Below are positions 1 to 8,664 of a stretch of DNA of 11,152 bases, piece after piece (the stretch's first letter is position 1; every line of letters starts with the position of its first letter). The notes beneath the pieces were generated by a model that searched no databases, had not been told where the DNA came from, and worked only from the letters and a program-made list of their open reading frames with translations. The stretch is from Bacillota bacterium (lineage in GTDB: Bacteria; Bacillota; DTU030; DUMP01), in NCBI GenBank assembly GCA_012735455.1, contig JAAYHG010000299.1, forward strand, positions 1-11,152, in the 5' to 3' direction. The position numbers and the translations under genes are program-made.

Positions 1-761
1 GGAAAGGCGAAAAGGGACGATCCTCTATCATTTCTTCCAGGTACCCGCTCTCCAGTATGCCGTCCATCTTGATACGTTTCAGGCGCTGCCGTAGCTCGTC
101 TAAAACTCTTTCGTTCACAAGGCCCTGCAGGTAAACTAGGGCCACCTCGGTCTTTGTAATCTCGCCGATGACCAGTTTTTTCTATACGCAGGTTGGGATG
201 ACGTAGACGGCGACGGATCAAGGAAATATTGGTGGCAATATTTTCAACGAAACCCTCCCGTGGACCCCGCACTGCCGACTCGCTCAGTGGCTCAGAGATC
301 GCACGTTTTTCCCATCCCCTGGTGTCAACGAGTAGCGCCTCGCTCCATCCCTGGCCTAAGAGGCAGGTCTTACCATTCAACAGGCCGATTATAACAGCAC
401 CTACAGTAGCCGCACCGTGTACGCTTCCCACCGGGATACCTTCGTCCTGCCAGCGCTTAAGGCTGGCGTTAAGCGGAACCTCTGCCTGCTCTACCTGCGG
501 CCTTTCCAGAAGTAGCACTCTAAGTAGTTCTTCGACTTCTTTCTTTTGAACCATGATTTCCACAATCACAATTTTACCGCCGATCTTCGCCTCCCGACTG
601 ATTACGTCATGGGAATTCCCCAAGGCACTTTGCAACGCTTTCAGGGCAGCGCGCGGCGAAGGCGGCAATGGTTTCTTATCCAGGGAAGCGATGGTTTTCT
701 CTGGAGCTGGAGGAGAGTCTTGCTCCTTGCGCCTTCTAAACAAACGGGAGACCCTAAGCAT
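1..761 (-). pseudogene. GerA-family spore germinant receptor subunit A, 5' part, frameshifted, runs off window
   Basis: This is a second GerA-type gene, read leftward from an ATG at 759-761 with a weak AGAAGG Shine-Dalgarno 6 nt upstream. Its product aligns along its length with the N-terminal half of the intact GerA at 6875-8539. Shared blocks include ERPQVEQ, SLKRW, a G(K/E)TCL(L/M)G segment, SAVRGPREGF and LIRRRLRHPNLR. After about 190 codons the frame is lost at a run of six A (plus-strand T6 at 176-181). Removing one A restores homology (K-L-V-I-G-E-I, matching D-Y-T-V-G-E-L of the intact copy), and this continues through KRIKMDGILESGYLEE to the window edge. The unshifted frame gives unrelated sequence. 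The membrane half lies outside the window. GerA proteins are inner-spore-membrane subunits of nutrient receptors. Whether this copy is dead, mis-sequenced or switched cannot be decided from sequence alone. Confidence 0.85.
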
Positions 762-824
762 GCGAGCCCTTCTTTCTCAGAAACCAACTGTCAGGTGTTA
801 GCTTACCCATTATGGACTTCAATA

Positions 825-858
825 AAACAAGGCGGCCCTTAGTGTAGCCGCCTTGTTT
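825..858 (-). terminator. Rho-independent terminator of valS-folC
   Basis: A perfect 12-bp inverted repeat (825-836 with 847-858) encloses a 10-nt loop. Read on the minus strand the stem ends in GTTTT followed by ATT, a usable U-tract. It lies about 90 nt beyond the folC stop and just upstream of the GerA-paralogue fragment, so it separates the two minus-strand transcripts. Nothing else is recognisable between it and folC. Confidence 0.85.
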
Positions 859-949
859 ACATATGTTTAATCCAAGCAAAGATTCAAGTATCCTGGACAG
901 CTTCCGCTAGCTGATTATTGCCAGGCAGGATCGCCGAGCAAGGTTGCTT

Positions 950-2278
950 TCAGATGTGGGTCCGACCGATGTATTTGCGTGCCCAGCCAACCAAGTAGAG
1001 GGAGCCACACACCAGCACCACATCGTCCCTACAAGCCAGGGCCAGAGCACGGTCTACGGCCCGTCTAACATCAGGTTCCACAACCACATGTGGTACGTAG
1101 ACGCTTAAACCATCCGCCACTGACTCTAGATCAGCAGCTCGGGGGCTATCGGGTCGCGTAACCACTGCTGCCTGGCCCAGCGGGCCAAGTTCCCGCAAGA
1201 TTGAGCTCACGTCCTTGTCCGCCAAAACCCCAATGAGCAACACCACCCGTCTTCCAGGCAAATAGTCGCGCACAGCCCGCGCTAAGGCCTGGGCCCCAGC
1301 GAGGTTATGAGCACCATCCACAATCACCACAGGCCTCGAGCTCATCACCTCAAAGCGGGCCGGCCACCGCGTTGCGGCTAAACCCTGATAGAGAGCGTCT
1401 GGCTTAACTTCCGCTCCCAAAGAGCACAGGACATCAATAGCCAAGATAGCAGTGGCAGCGTTATCCAACTGGTGCCTCCCTAGGAGATGGATAACAACAT
1501 CCTGGTAACTCGCTTCTCCCAGCTGCAGGTGAAACCGCTGCTTTTGCAGCGACTCCTCTACCAGATGGAGAGCTACCCTCTCTCTAACACTAAGAAGTGG
1601 AGACCCCCACTCTTTGGCTACAGCTACAATAACCTGAGCCGCTTCCTCTTCCTGGGGGGCCATTACCACAGGACGACCAGGCTTAATGATCCCTGCCTTT
1701 TCCCGGGCAATGGCTGCAATGGATGTCCCCAGTACACCCACATGATCATGGCTGATATTGCTTATCACTGCCACCTGAGGAAAGACCACATTAGTGGCAT
1801 CCAAACGGCCGCCCAATCCCACCTCCAGAACCAGGTAGTCTACTTTTTGCACGTTAAAGTAAAGAAACGCCGCGGCGGTAAGGACCTCGAACTCCGTCGG
1901 GTGCTCACCTGTGTCTGTTGTAACCCGTTCCGCCGCTTGCCGCACCTGTGTAAGTAAACGGGCCAAGACCGGTTCTGGCACCTCCTGGCCGTTTACCTGC
2001 AGGCGCTCGGTATAAGAGACCAAATGGGGGGAGGTGTAAAGCCCGGTGCGATAACCTGCCGCTGCCAAGATGGAACTGATATAGGCACAGACGGAGCCCT
2101 TACCATTGGTACCAGCCACGTGAACCACCTCCAGACCCTGTTCTGGGTGCCCAAGGACCTCAAGCAGGGCCTGAATGCGCTGCAACCCGGGGCGACTGCC
2201 GAAGCGACCTAAGGATTCAAGCCAAGCCAGGGCTTCCGAGTATTCCAGATTAAGCACCCCCCTGGATCGAGTCGACAC
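950..2278 (-). CDS. folC: Bifunctional folylpolyglutamate synthase / dihydrofolate synthase
   Basis: This cytosolic ATP-dependent ligase adds glutamate to dihydropteroate and/or folates, which keeps folate cofactors in the cell. The 442-residue product has the Mur-ligase-family layout. The ATP-binding P-loop GTNGKGS is at residues 56-62, followed by SPHL at 83-86. The family block EVGLGGRLDATN is at 152-163, and the metal-site segment SHDH is at 176-179. Lys194 in EKAGIIKPG is the probable counterpart of the family's carbamylated lysine. A C-terminal VDGAHNLAGA block marks the glutamate-ligase domain. The length is normal for the family. The start is GTG, chosen because GGAGGGG lies 8 nt upstream. 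That Shine-Dalgarno overlaps the valS stop codon (TAGGAGGGG) and the gap between the genes is 14 nt, so translation is probably coupled to valS. The gene ends at the 825-858 terminator. Confidence 0.96.
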   Translation of the reverse strand: MSTRSRGVLNLEYSEALAWLESLGRFGSRPGLQRIQALLEVLGHPEQGLEVVHVAGTNGKGSVCAYISSILAAAGYRTGLYTSPHLVSYTERLQVNGQEVPEPVLARLLTQVRQAAERVTTDTGEHPTEFEVLTAAAFLYFNVQKVDYLVLEVGLGGRLDATNVVFPQVAVISNISHDHVGVLGTSIAAIAREKAGIIKPGRPVVMAPQEEEAAQVIVAVAKEWGSPLLSVRERVALHLVEESLQKQRFHLQLGEASYQDVVIHLLGRHQLDNAATAILAIDVLCSLGAEVKPDALYQGLAATRWPARFEVMSSRPVVIVDGAHNLAGAQALARAVRDYLPGRRVVLLIGVLADKDVSSILRELGPLGQAAVVTRPDSPRAADLESVADGLSVYVPHVVVEPDVRRAVDRALALACRDDVVLVCGSLYLVGWARKYIGRTHI

Positions 2279-2292
2279 TTGGGCAGCCCCTC

Positions 2293-4938
2293 CTACCCTT
2301 TCAACTGGGCCAGGCGCTGCTGCAAACGTTCTAATTTGTCCTTATATCCTGCCGCCTTCTCACGTTCAGCGGCCACCACCTCGGCCGGGGCCTTGGCCAA
2401 GAAGCCTTTGTTCGCCAGCATGCGCTCAGAGCGAGCTACCTCGGCCTCCATGACCTTAATCTCCTTCTCTGTCCGAGCAATCTCCTTCTGGATATCCACC
2501 AGGTCTGCCAGAGGAAGGTAAACCTCCACCCCACTGGCGATGACACTCACAGCCTGGGACGGCTTGTTCTCGCTCACCGGGCCAATCTCCACCGTTCCCG
2601 CTCCTGCCAGGGCTTGCATGTAAGGTTTTCCGGCTTCCAGGGCCGCTGCCGCCTCCTGGCTGGCTTGGATAAGCAGCCGTGCCTTGCGCCCCGGTGGTAC
2701 CTCCATCTCAGCCCGGGCGTTGCGAATCCCGCGGATGAGCTGCTGGATCAAGGAGAAATCGCGCTCAGCCTCGACATCTTGACCGCCTGTGGCCTGCGGC
2801 CAGGGCGCAATGACAAGACTATCGCCGCTGTGGGGCAGGTGCTGCCAGATCTCCTCACTGATAAAGGGCATGAAGGGATGCAACAGTCGAAGCGTCCGCT
2901 CCAGTACGTCCCAAAGGACATACTGGGCTGTCTGCCGTGCTTTCTTGTCCGCGCCATAAAGGCGTAACTTGGCTGCCTCCACATACCAATCGGCAAACTC
3001 ATCCCAGATAAACTCATAGAGAGCATTAGCTGCCGAGCCCAAGTCGTAGGAGCGCATCTCCTCCGTCACCTTGTTCCGAACAGCGCTGAAACGGCTTCTG
3101 ATCCAGCGATCGGCTAAAGTGTAGTCCAGGCTTGCCGCCTCCACTGTCGTCGGGTCAAAGTCCTCTAGGTTTATGAGAGCAAAGCGGGCCACGTTCCAGA
3201 TTTTGTTGGCAAAGTTGCGCGTGGCCTCTACCTTTTCCCAATGGAAACGCAGGTCATAACCAGGAACACTGGAGGTGATAAGCATGAAACGCAGGGTGTC
3301 GGCTCCGTACTTCTCGATCACCGCAAGGGGATCGATACCGTTCCCTAAGGACTTACTCATCTTGCGGCCCTGGCTGTCCAGTACTAGGCCGTGAATAAAA
3401 ACCTCGCGGAAGGGAACGTCGTCCATAAAGGCCAGCGCCATGAAGATCATACGCGCTACCCAGAAGAAGATGATGTCCCGTCCGGTGACCAATACCGAGG
3501 TGGGGTAGAAGTAGGCCAGGTCCTCGGTTTCCTCTGGCCAGCCTAAAGTAGAGAAAGGCCATAGCGCGGAGGAGAACCAGGTGTCAAGTACATCTGGGTC
3601 CTGCTCTATGTTGGTGCTACCGCAGCGCGGGCAGGCCGTAAGGTCCTCGCGGCTGGCTGCTTCCTCCCCACACTCGGCACAGTACCACACCGGAATGCGG
3701 TGGCCCCACCACAACTGGCGCGAAATACACCAGTCACGAATGTTCTCCAGCCAGTTCATGTACACCTTGGTAAAGCGCTCCGGCACAAAACGGATCCGCC
3801 CTTCCCGCACTGCAGCCAGGGCTGGCTCCGCCAATGGTTTCATCTTGACAAACCACTGTCGAGAAAGAAGCGGCTCTATCACCGTATCACAACGGGAACA
3901 CTGGCCGACGGCATGGGTGAGATCCTCTATCTTCACCAGGTAACCTTCCGCCTCCAGTTCGGCCACCAGCTGCTTGCGACACTGGTAACGATCCAGCCCG
4001 GCAAACTTACCTGCTGCTTCCGTCATAGTGCCGTTCGGACCAATCACCGTGATTTCCTCCAGCTCATGCCGCCGGCCCATCTCCAAGTCGTTAGGGTCGT
4101 GGGCAGGGGTAACCTTAACGGCACCGGTACCAAAGGCCGGGTCCACATAACTATCAGTAAAGATGGGGATGCGTCGGCCCACCACCGGCAGGATAGCTTC
4201 CTTGCCCACCAGGTCATGGTAACGTTCGTCTTCAGGGTTTACCGCAATGCCGGTGTCACCCAGCATGGTCTCAGGGCGGGTGGTGGCTACGGTGATGTAA
4301 CCATCCCCTTCAGCCAGAGGGTAGCGCACATACCAGAGTTTGGCTGCCGTATCCTGGTGCTCAACCTCAATGTCCGAGATGGCGGTATGACAATGGGGAC
4401 ACCAATTAACGATATAGTTGCCCCGGTAGATAAGCCCGCGCTCATAGAGGCTGACAAAGACCTCGCGCACCGCCTTGGAGCAACCCTCATCCATGGTGAA
4501 ACGCTCCCGCGTGAAGTCGCAGGAGGCACCCAAACGCTGCAGCTGGGTAATGATCTTACCACCGTACTGGTGCTTCCACTTCCAAACCCGCTCTAAGAAC
4601 TTCTCCCGCCCTAGTTCCCACCGGCTGGTACCCTCCTTGGCTAGTTCGGCTTCTACCCTAGCCTGGGTGGCGATACCGGCGTGGTCTGTCCCTGGTAGCC
4701 ACAAGGTGGGGTCCCCCACCATACGGTGAAAACGGATCAACACATCCTGAATGGTGTTGTCCAGGGCATGACCCATATGAAGGGCCCCGGTGACATTCGG
4801 CGGAGGGATAACAATAGTAAAAGGTTCTTTCTCTTTGTCAATCCTGGGCGTGAAGTAACCATTCTCTAGCCACTTCTTGTACCATTTCTCCTCCACCGCC
4901 TTAGGATCATAGACGGTAGGTATTTCTCTTGTTGGCAT
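2293..4938 (-). CDS. valS: Valyl-tRNA synthetase
   Basis: This class I aminoacyl-tRNA synthetase charges tRNA-Val with valine in the cytosol. The 881-residue length is typical of bacterial ValRS. The HIGH signature appears as HMGH at residues 54-57 after PPPNVTGAL, and KMSKS is at 526-530. The editing (CP1) domain lies between them, with [11 protein letters not shown] and [15 protein letters not shown]. Cys pairs such as CPHC, CSRC and YCAEC...CPRC suggest zinc-knuckle segments, as in other bacterial ValRS. After the anticodon-binding domain ([16 protein letters not shown]), the last 70 or so residues are charged and heptad-like, matching the C-terminal coiled-coil arm. The ATG start has GGAGGTGG (4945-4952) 6 nt upstream. 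Transcription is controlled by the T-box leader upstream, and folC follows in the same operon. No frame disruption is seen. Confidence 0.98.
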   Translation of the reverse strand: MPTREIPTVYDPKAVEEKWYKKWLENGYFTPRIDKEKEPFTIVIPPPNVTGALHMGHALDNTIQDVLIRFHRMVGDPTLWLPGTDHAGIATQARVEAELAKEGTSRWELGREKFLERVWKWKHQYGGKIITQLQRLGASCDFTRERFTMDEGCSKAVREVFVSLYERGLIYRGNYIVNWCPHCHTAISDIEVEHQDTAAKLWYVRYPLAEGDGYITVATTRPETMLGDTGIAVNPEDERYHDLVGKEAILPVVGRRIPIFTDSYVDPAFGTGAVKVTPAHDPNDLEMGRRHELEEITVIGPNGTMTEAAGKFAGLDRYQCRKQLVAELEAEGYLVKIEDLTHAVGQCSRCDTVIEPLLSRQWFVKMKPLAEPALAAVREGRIRFVPERFTKVYMNWLENIRDWCISRQLWWGHRIPVWYCAECGEEAASREDLTACPRCGSTNIEQDPDVLDTWFSSALWPFSTLGWPEETEDLAYFYPTSVLVTGRDIIFFWVARMIFMALAFMDDVPFREVFIHGLVLDSQGRKMSKSLGNGIDPLAVIEKYGADTLRFMLITSSVPGYDLRFHWEKVEATRNFANKIWNVARFALINLEDFDPTTVEAASLDYTLADRWIRSRFSAVRNKVTEEMRSYDLGSAANALYEFIWDEFADWYVEAAKLRLYGADKKARQTAQYVLWDVLERTLRLLHPFMPFISEEIWQHLPHSGDSLVIAPWPQATGGQDVEAERDFSLIQQLIRGIRNARAEMEVPPGRKARLLIQASQEAAAALEAGKPYMQALAGAGTVEIGPVSENKPSQAVSVIASGVEVYLPLADLVDIQKEIARTEKEIKVMEAEVARSERMLANKGFLAKAPAEVVAAEREKAAGYKDKLERLQQRLAQLKG

Positions 4939-4944
4939 GACTAT

Positions 4945-4952
4945 CCACCTCC
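4945..4952 (-). promoter_or_regulatory. Ribosome binding site of valS
   Basis: GGAGGTGG on the minus strand lies 6 nt before the ATG at 4936-4938. It is downstream of the T-box terminator, so it is transcribed only on read-through. Confidence 0.8.
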
Positions 4953-4964
4953 ATTTGGTTCACA

Positions 4965-5209
4965 CGAAAGGGGACCTCATCCTAAAGGACGAGATCCCCC
5001 GTGGTACCACCTTATTTCCCCGGAAAGACTATTCTTCCCCGGCTCTGAGCCTTAACGCGGCCATCGGCTAGGGCTAAACGACTCACCCTAGCAGCTCCTG
5101 AGCGACCTTCGGTCTCCGTTTCCGGGGAAGCCTCGCAGCTAAAAGCCTCCCTCTCTGGACGGTCCAGTGACCTACTCCTCTCATTCGCAGCCTCTATGAG
5201 AATTTAGTT
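4965..5209 (-). promoter_or_regulatory. T-box riboswitch leader (valine, GUC specifier)
   Basis: T-box leaders sense uncharged tRNA: the specifier codon pairs with the anticodon and the T-box bulge pairs with the free NCCA end, stabilising an antiterminator. On the minus strand the T-box AAGGTGGTACCACG is at 5000-5013. Its TGGT bulge suits a tRNA with discriminator A, such as tRNA-Val. Stem I shows the AGTA motif at 5173-5176 and a distal loop with GCTGCGA at 5133-5139 (variant of GGUGNRA) inside a 7-bp GGGAGGC stem. A likely specifier GTC (Val) is at 5104-5106, next to the basal TGAG/CTCA helix. A perfect 7-bp hairpin (5067-5073 with 5086-5092) lies between Stem I and the antiterminator. The specifier and the downstream valS agree. 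The 5' boundary is set from the promoter and is approximate. Confidence 0.92.
4970..4999 (-). terminator. T-box intrinsic terminator in the valS leader
   Basis: The arms 4970-4982 and 4987-4999 form a 13-bp stem (two G-U pairs in RNA) closed by a UUUA tetraloop. The following U-tract is short (TTTCGTGT). The 5' arm begins within the G-run that follows the T-box sequence, so formation of the antiterminator would compete with it, as expected for tRNA-controlled attenuation. Confidence 0.85.
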
Positions 5210-5215
5210 GCCCCT

Positions 5216-5244
5216 ATGATACCTTAGGGTTTTTCGCCTGTCAA
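5216..5244 (-). promoter_or_regulatory. Sigma-A promoter of valS-folC
   Basis: On the minus strand TTGACA (5239-5244, perfect -35) is followed by a 17-bp spacer and TATCAT (5216-5221, 5/6 match to TATAAT). Initiation would fall near 5209 and give a leader of about 270 nt, the usual size for a T-box transcript. It lies just downstream of the small membrane-protein gene at 5276-5512. Confidence 0.85.
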
Positions 5245-5275
5245 GAGACCAAAGGCAAAACTTGCCGCACAGCTC

Positions 5276-5512
5276 CTACCAGAGGTGTGGCTTCTCCCCA
5301 AAAACTGCCTCGGACAAAGGCCCGAGAACATTAACAAGCAAGTCGGTAGGATTGGGGAGCTGAATACCCAGGGCCATGGGTAAACTAATAGCAATAGCCA
5401 GAGCCATGAGTACGGTAAAAGCGAACAGCTCACGCGTCTGCTTTTGTTTGACAAGAGGTGGTACTTCAAAGGCAATCACAGCTAAGTAGAGTAGAATGAG
5501 GAGAATAACCAC
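5276..5512 (-). CDS. Small two-helix membrane protein, candidate germinant-receptor D subunit
   Basis: This 78-residue protein starts at GTG with a G-rich GGGGGTGG site a few nt upstream. It has two hydrophobic segments, about residues 2-16 and 32-50, separated by a short charged loop with VKQKQTR, and ends in a mixed tail. It follows gerC by 71 nt on the same strand. Some germinant-receptor operons in spore formers carry a D-subunit gene of about 75 residues with two predicted membrane segments that modulates receptor output. Size, topology and position fit that role, but D subunits are poorly conserved, so the assignment is inferred from context. No strong terminator follows it before the valS promoter. 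Confidence 0.7.
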   Translation of the reverse strand: MVILLILLYLAVIAFEVPPLVKQKQTRELFAFTVLMALAIAISLPMALGIQLPNPTDLLVNVLGPLSEAVFGEKPHLW

Positions 5513-5583
5513 ACTGCCACCCCCGTTCAGATTCTAGGTTCCAGGGCACCCCCATAGGTACTATTGAGCACTACTCGGATGAA

Positions 5584-6835
5584 CTAGGGATTCTCCTGGG
5601 GTCCCTTGCCAGAAAGGGCACTACGGCGAATTCGGGCTTTGCATTCCACCTTGATGTCCAAGTCTTTGAGACCTTGGGGCCAATCCTTCTCCAGTTCCTT
5701 CCATAGCTTTGGTTGCTGCTGGTGAATCGCCTCGCCAAAAGCGAAAGGATCCACATTAAGACTCTTGGCCTTAGCCACCACCGCCTGGATCTCATTTGCC
5801 ACTACTGTTGCTGCCTGCCGTTCCATAGAGAGGGCAGGCGCGGGCATGGTTAGATCGCCGGGGCTGCTCTGTTGGGCAAGGCTGAGTTCCATGTTCACTT
5901 TAACTGTAATCTCCGGACGGTTTTCTCTGGCCTGCACTTCAATCCCTTGACTCACCCGAAGAACTTCCAGCGCCACCCAGGCAGGTTGCCCCTTAAAGTC
6001 CGACGGACTCTTGACGTTGATTATACCACTGGCAATGCCACCACGAACCCATAACAGCCCTCTGGCTTCAGTTGGGTCAAGAAAATCGGCGAGCCGGTCA
6101 TGCCGCAGTTGAGCCAACCCAGCCAGCCGAAGAAACTTGGTAGGCTGACCTTCACCGCTGCTGCCGCCACTGGATGCACCGCCTCCTTGGCCACCACCAG
6201 CATCTGTGCCCACAAGAGCAGGGTTGTCTTTGATCTCGACACTACCTGTGAAAGGAGCGGCCCCAGGAGCCGCTAAATCAAGCAAGACCTCATGAATACT
6301 GGTCACCCGGGAGTGCCCGTCAATGCTGGCCACCTTCTTGAGGCCTACTATCTCCATGCCTACTGTCTGTTCCAAGCTACCCTCACTTTCAATAATTATC
6401 TCCTCTGCCCGGCCCCTAACAACCAAGATATTGGTACCTCGCCTTAGTTCCGCGTCCCGATCCCCAAAATCCAGTATTGCCGTAAGCCCGGACCGGGCCG
6501 CCTGCTCGCCCACAATCACCGCCGTACAGTGAGCCCAATAGAGACGCCGCGGCACCTTCAAGGCCATGTCGCGAACAGCCTGGAAGATGGTATAACCCTC
6601 CCCTCGGGCTATCCAAACCTGTCGCCCCCCCTCCACTACCACCTCCACCTCCTCCCTCGCTACTGACGGAAGGGGGCCGGAAGATTTCCGCCGTGAGCCT
6701 CCATATTTCCCCTTCTTTATCAATGCCCAAAGAAGAGACAATGGCTAACTGGTTAATCTCCCGGCGGCTCCAGCAGCCCGTTAGCAAGGTGGCCAGGATA
6801 GCCAGGATCAAGCCTACCAATACCACGCGCTTCAC
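5584..6835 (-). pseudogene. Ger(x)C-family germinant receptor lipoprotein (subunit C), frameshifted
   Basis: The C subunit is a lipoprotein anchored in the inner spore membrane as part of the germinant receptor. The reading starts at GTG 6833-6835, with AGGAGGAAG close upstream and 39 nt after the gerA stop. A lipoprotein signal peptide ends in LLTGC (Cys21), followed by WSRREINQLAIVSSLGIDK, the classic start of mature GerC proteins. The frame then enters a glycine-rich stretch with a run of seven G (plus-strand C7 at 6625-6631). After it, homology continues only in another frame: RQVWIARGEGYTIFQA, then PRRLYWAHCTAVIVGEQAA and the rest of the domain to the stop at 5584. With one G removed the gene is 417 codons including stop (416 residues), normal for the family. 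It is called disrupted as read; base-calling error or slippage at the G-run would restore it. Confidence 0.85.
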
Positions 6836-6874
6836 AGGCCTTCCTCCTTCACGCTTGCTGCTGCAGCTTCGGGT

Positions 6875-8539
6875 TCACCGATGCTTCCTCCCATTAGTTC
6901 CAGTTGGGTTCCCTCCGCCTAAGGCCTCCGCTTCCGTCTCATTAGCACCGCTGCTCGTGGACTCAGGTGGCTTTGGCTTGAGGTTTGGTCCTTGGCGTTC
7001 CCGGTTGTCCGATGCTACCAGCTCTGGGCGTGTCTGCATAGCCCACCAGGGAGCCCGGAAGATGATGTCTCTCTGAGCACGACGCACAAAGGGCGCAAAA
7101 CCGGCTAAGAAAGGAACGCCGAAAGACCGCAGAGAAACCAGGTGAATTGCAATTATGATCAAACCCGTCAGTATGCCGAACAGTCCCAGCGTTGCCGCTA
7201 AGAAGATCATTGGGAAGCGTAGTATACGAATAGCCTGGGTCATATCGTAAACCGGAATAGTGTAGGAAGCAATAGCTGTAGCAGAAACGACAATAACCAT
7301 GGCTGCCGAGATGAGTCCTGCCCGCACTGTTGCCTCGCCGATGACCAATACCCCCACAATGCCAATCGTCTGACCCAAGGGCCTTGGCAATCGTAAACCA
7401 GCTTCGGTGAGGATCTCAAAGGTGGTCTGCATGATAACAGCCTCCACCAATACTGGGTAGGGGACCTGCTCCCGCTGCATGAACAGGCTTACCGCTAGCG
7501 GTGTCGGCAGCATCTCCTGATGAAAGGTGGTGAAGGCCACATAGAGAGAAGGGACAATGAAAAGCCCCAGATACCGAATCACCCGAATACCAACGGCTAC
7601 AGGCCAGCGTTGGTTATAGTCCTCGGGTGTCATTATATAAACTGGAAAAGTAGCTGGAACCAGTAAAGCAAAAGGAGTACCATCCGTTAAGATGCATACC
7701 CTACCCTCCAGCAGGGCCGCGCAAACAACATCCGGGCGCTCAGTATTCAAGATGGTAGGAAAAGGCGAAAAAGGGGCGTCCTCGATGAGCTCTTCGAGAT
7801 AGCAACTCTCTAAAATACCATCAATTTTGATACGTGTCAGGCGCCGCCTTACCTCGTCCACTAGCTTCTCTCTCGCTATGCCCTCAATATAGAGGGCAGT
7901 CACACTTGTACGTGTGAGTTCGCCAACGGTATAATCCTCCAGGCGCAGGTTCGGGTGCCGCAGACGGCGCCGGATAAGCGAGACGTTTGTACTTAGGTTT
8001 TCAATGAAGCCTTCCCGCGGACCGCGCACTGCCGCTTCCGTCTCCGGTTCAGCAACGGCTCTATTCTCCCAGCCCGTGGTATCCAGAATCAGAACTTCGT
8101 CCCAACCTGTTCCCATGAGACAGGTTTCGCCATCTAACAAAGCTTTGGCTACATCTTCCAGGGTGCTTCCGGAACGGATTCCGCCCACAGGCAGCCCTGC
8201 CTCACGCCAGCGCTTGAGACTACTCCCCAGATCAAGTCCGACCTGTTCCACCTTCGGGCGCTGGATAAGCAGACCGTTCAGAACCCGTTCTACCTCGCTC
8301 TTGTCGGCTAGTCCCTCTATATAGATAACCGCGAGCCTGGCCCCAGCTACCGTTATCTCGCGGCGGATAATATCGGGGGAACCCCCTAGCACTTTTGTAA
8401 TTAAGCTTGTCGCAGCATCTAACTGGGGAGGAAGCCTGACCCTGGCCAGCTCCGTGAGGACCGTTTCCGGCTCGACCGAAACGAGCCCTTGGTTGTGAGC
8501 TTCTTTAGCGAATAGTCGCTCCCACAAACCAGCAAACAT
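6875..8539 (-). CDS. GerA-family spore germinant receptor subunit A
   Basis: This is the intact A subunit of a nutrient germinant receptor, an inner-spore-membrane protein thought to form the channel opened when germinant binds the B partner. The 554-residue product has a hydrophilic N-terminal domain (about 1-285) with ERVLNGLLIQRPKVEQ, AVRGPREGF and LIRRRLRHPNLR. A membrane domain follows (about 286-470), including the GerA hallmark RLPRPLGQTIGIVGVLVIGE from residue 383. The last 51 residues (504-554) form a Pro/Gly/Ser/Thr-rich hydrophilic tail. The ATG start has GGAGGAGG just upstream, and a sigma-G-like promoter lies about 50 nt further up. It heads a minus-strand operon with gerC and the small 78-residue protein. 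No frame disruption is seen, unlike the GerA copy at the left edge. Confidence 0.96.
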   Translation of the reverse strand: MFAGLWERLFAKEAHNQGLVSVEPETVLTELARVRLPPQLDAATSLITKVLGGSPDIIRREITVAGARLAVIYIEGLADKSEVERVLNGLLIQRPKVEQVGLDLGSSLKRWREAGLPVGGIRSGSTLEDVAKALLDGETCLMGTGWDEVLILDTTGWENRAVAEPETEAAVRGPREGFIENLSTNVSLIRRRLRHPNLRLEDYTVGELTRTSVTALYIEGIAREKLVDEVRRRLTRIKIDGILESCYLEELIEDAPFSPFPTILNTERPDVVCAALLEGRVCILTDGTPFALLVPATFPVYIMTPEDYNQRWPVAVGIRVIRYLGLFIVPSLYVAFTTFHQEMLPTPLAVSLFMQREQVPYPVLVEAVIMQTTFEILTEAGLRLPRPLGQTIGIVGVLVIGEATVRAGLISAAMVIVVSATAIASYTIPVYDMTQAIRILRFPMIFLAATLGLFGILTGLIIIAIHLVSLRSFGVPFLAGFAPFVRRAQRDIIFRAPWWAMQTRPELVASDNRERQGPNLKPKPPESTSSGANETEAEALGGGNPTGTNGRKHR

Positions 8540-8592
8540 CCATCCTCCTCCCCGTAAACCTCGAGTGTTTAGTATTCTTAGCTATTCCAGTG

Positions 8593-8622
8593 TAGTATCG
8601 CCACTACATTGACCTTTCATGC
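8593..8622 (-). promoter_or_regulatory. Sigma-G-like forespore promoter of the gerA operon
   Basis: On the minus strand GCATG (8618-8622) matches the sigma-G -35 form GHATR. After an 18-bp spacer, GATACTA (8593-8599) matches the -10 form CATWMTA at six of seven positions. Germinant-receptor operons are known to be transcribed by sigma-G in the forespore. Initiation would be near 8586, giving a leader of about 46 nt. The promoter call is by eye. Confidence 0.6.
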
Positions 8623-8664
8623 ACAATCACTCAATAAGTAGCCCGGCCGGGGGCATGTTAGTAG

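Noticed and set aside
176..182. Programmed -1 ribosomal frameshift heptamer A-AAA-AAC in the left GerA fragment
   Set aside because: The heptamer is present but in the wrong phase (frame reads GAA AAA ACT), and restoring homology needs +1 or loss of one base, not -1.
762..823. Possible sigma-G -10 (CATAATG) upstream of the left GerA fragment
   Set aside because: No -35 match at 17-18 bp; the upstream position falls in the folC terminator stem. Not supported as a promoter.
1487..1957. 156-codon open frame on the plus strand opposite folC
   Set aside because: Antisense shadow of folC with no ribosome binding site or recognisable motif.
3700..4596. Long open frame (298 codons) on the plus strand opposite valS
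   Set aside because: It lies wholly antisense to valS, has no domain resemblance, and is explained by the codon bias of the ValRS gene.
5254..5266. Small hairpin GGCAA / TTGCC downstream of the 78-residue gene, followed by TTTGG on the minus strand
   Set aside because: Only five base pairs with a 3-nt loop and a poor U-tract. It is too weak to call a terminator, so the ger operon may read through into the valS leader.
8643..8652. Palindrome CCCGGCCGGG before the first gerB gene
   Set aside because: Short and GC-only; no operator family recognised and no second copy seen in the window.
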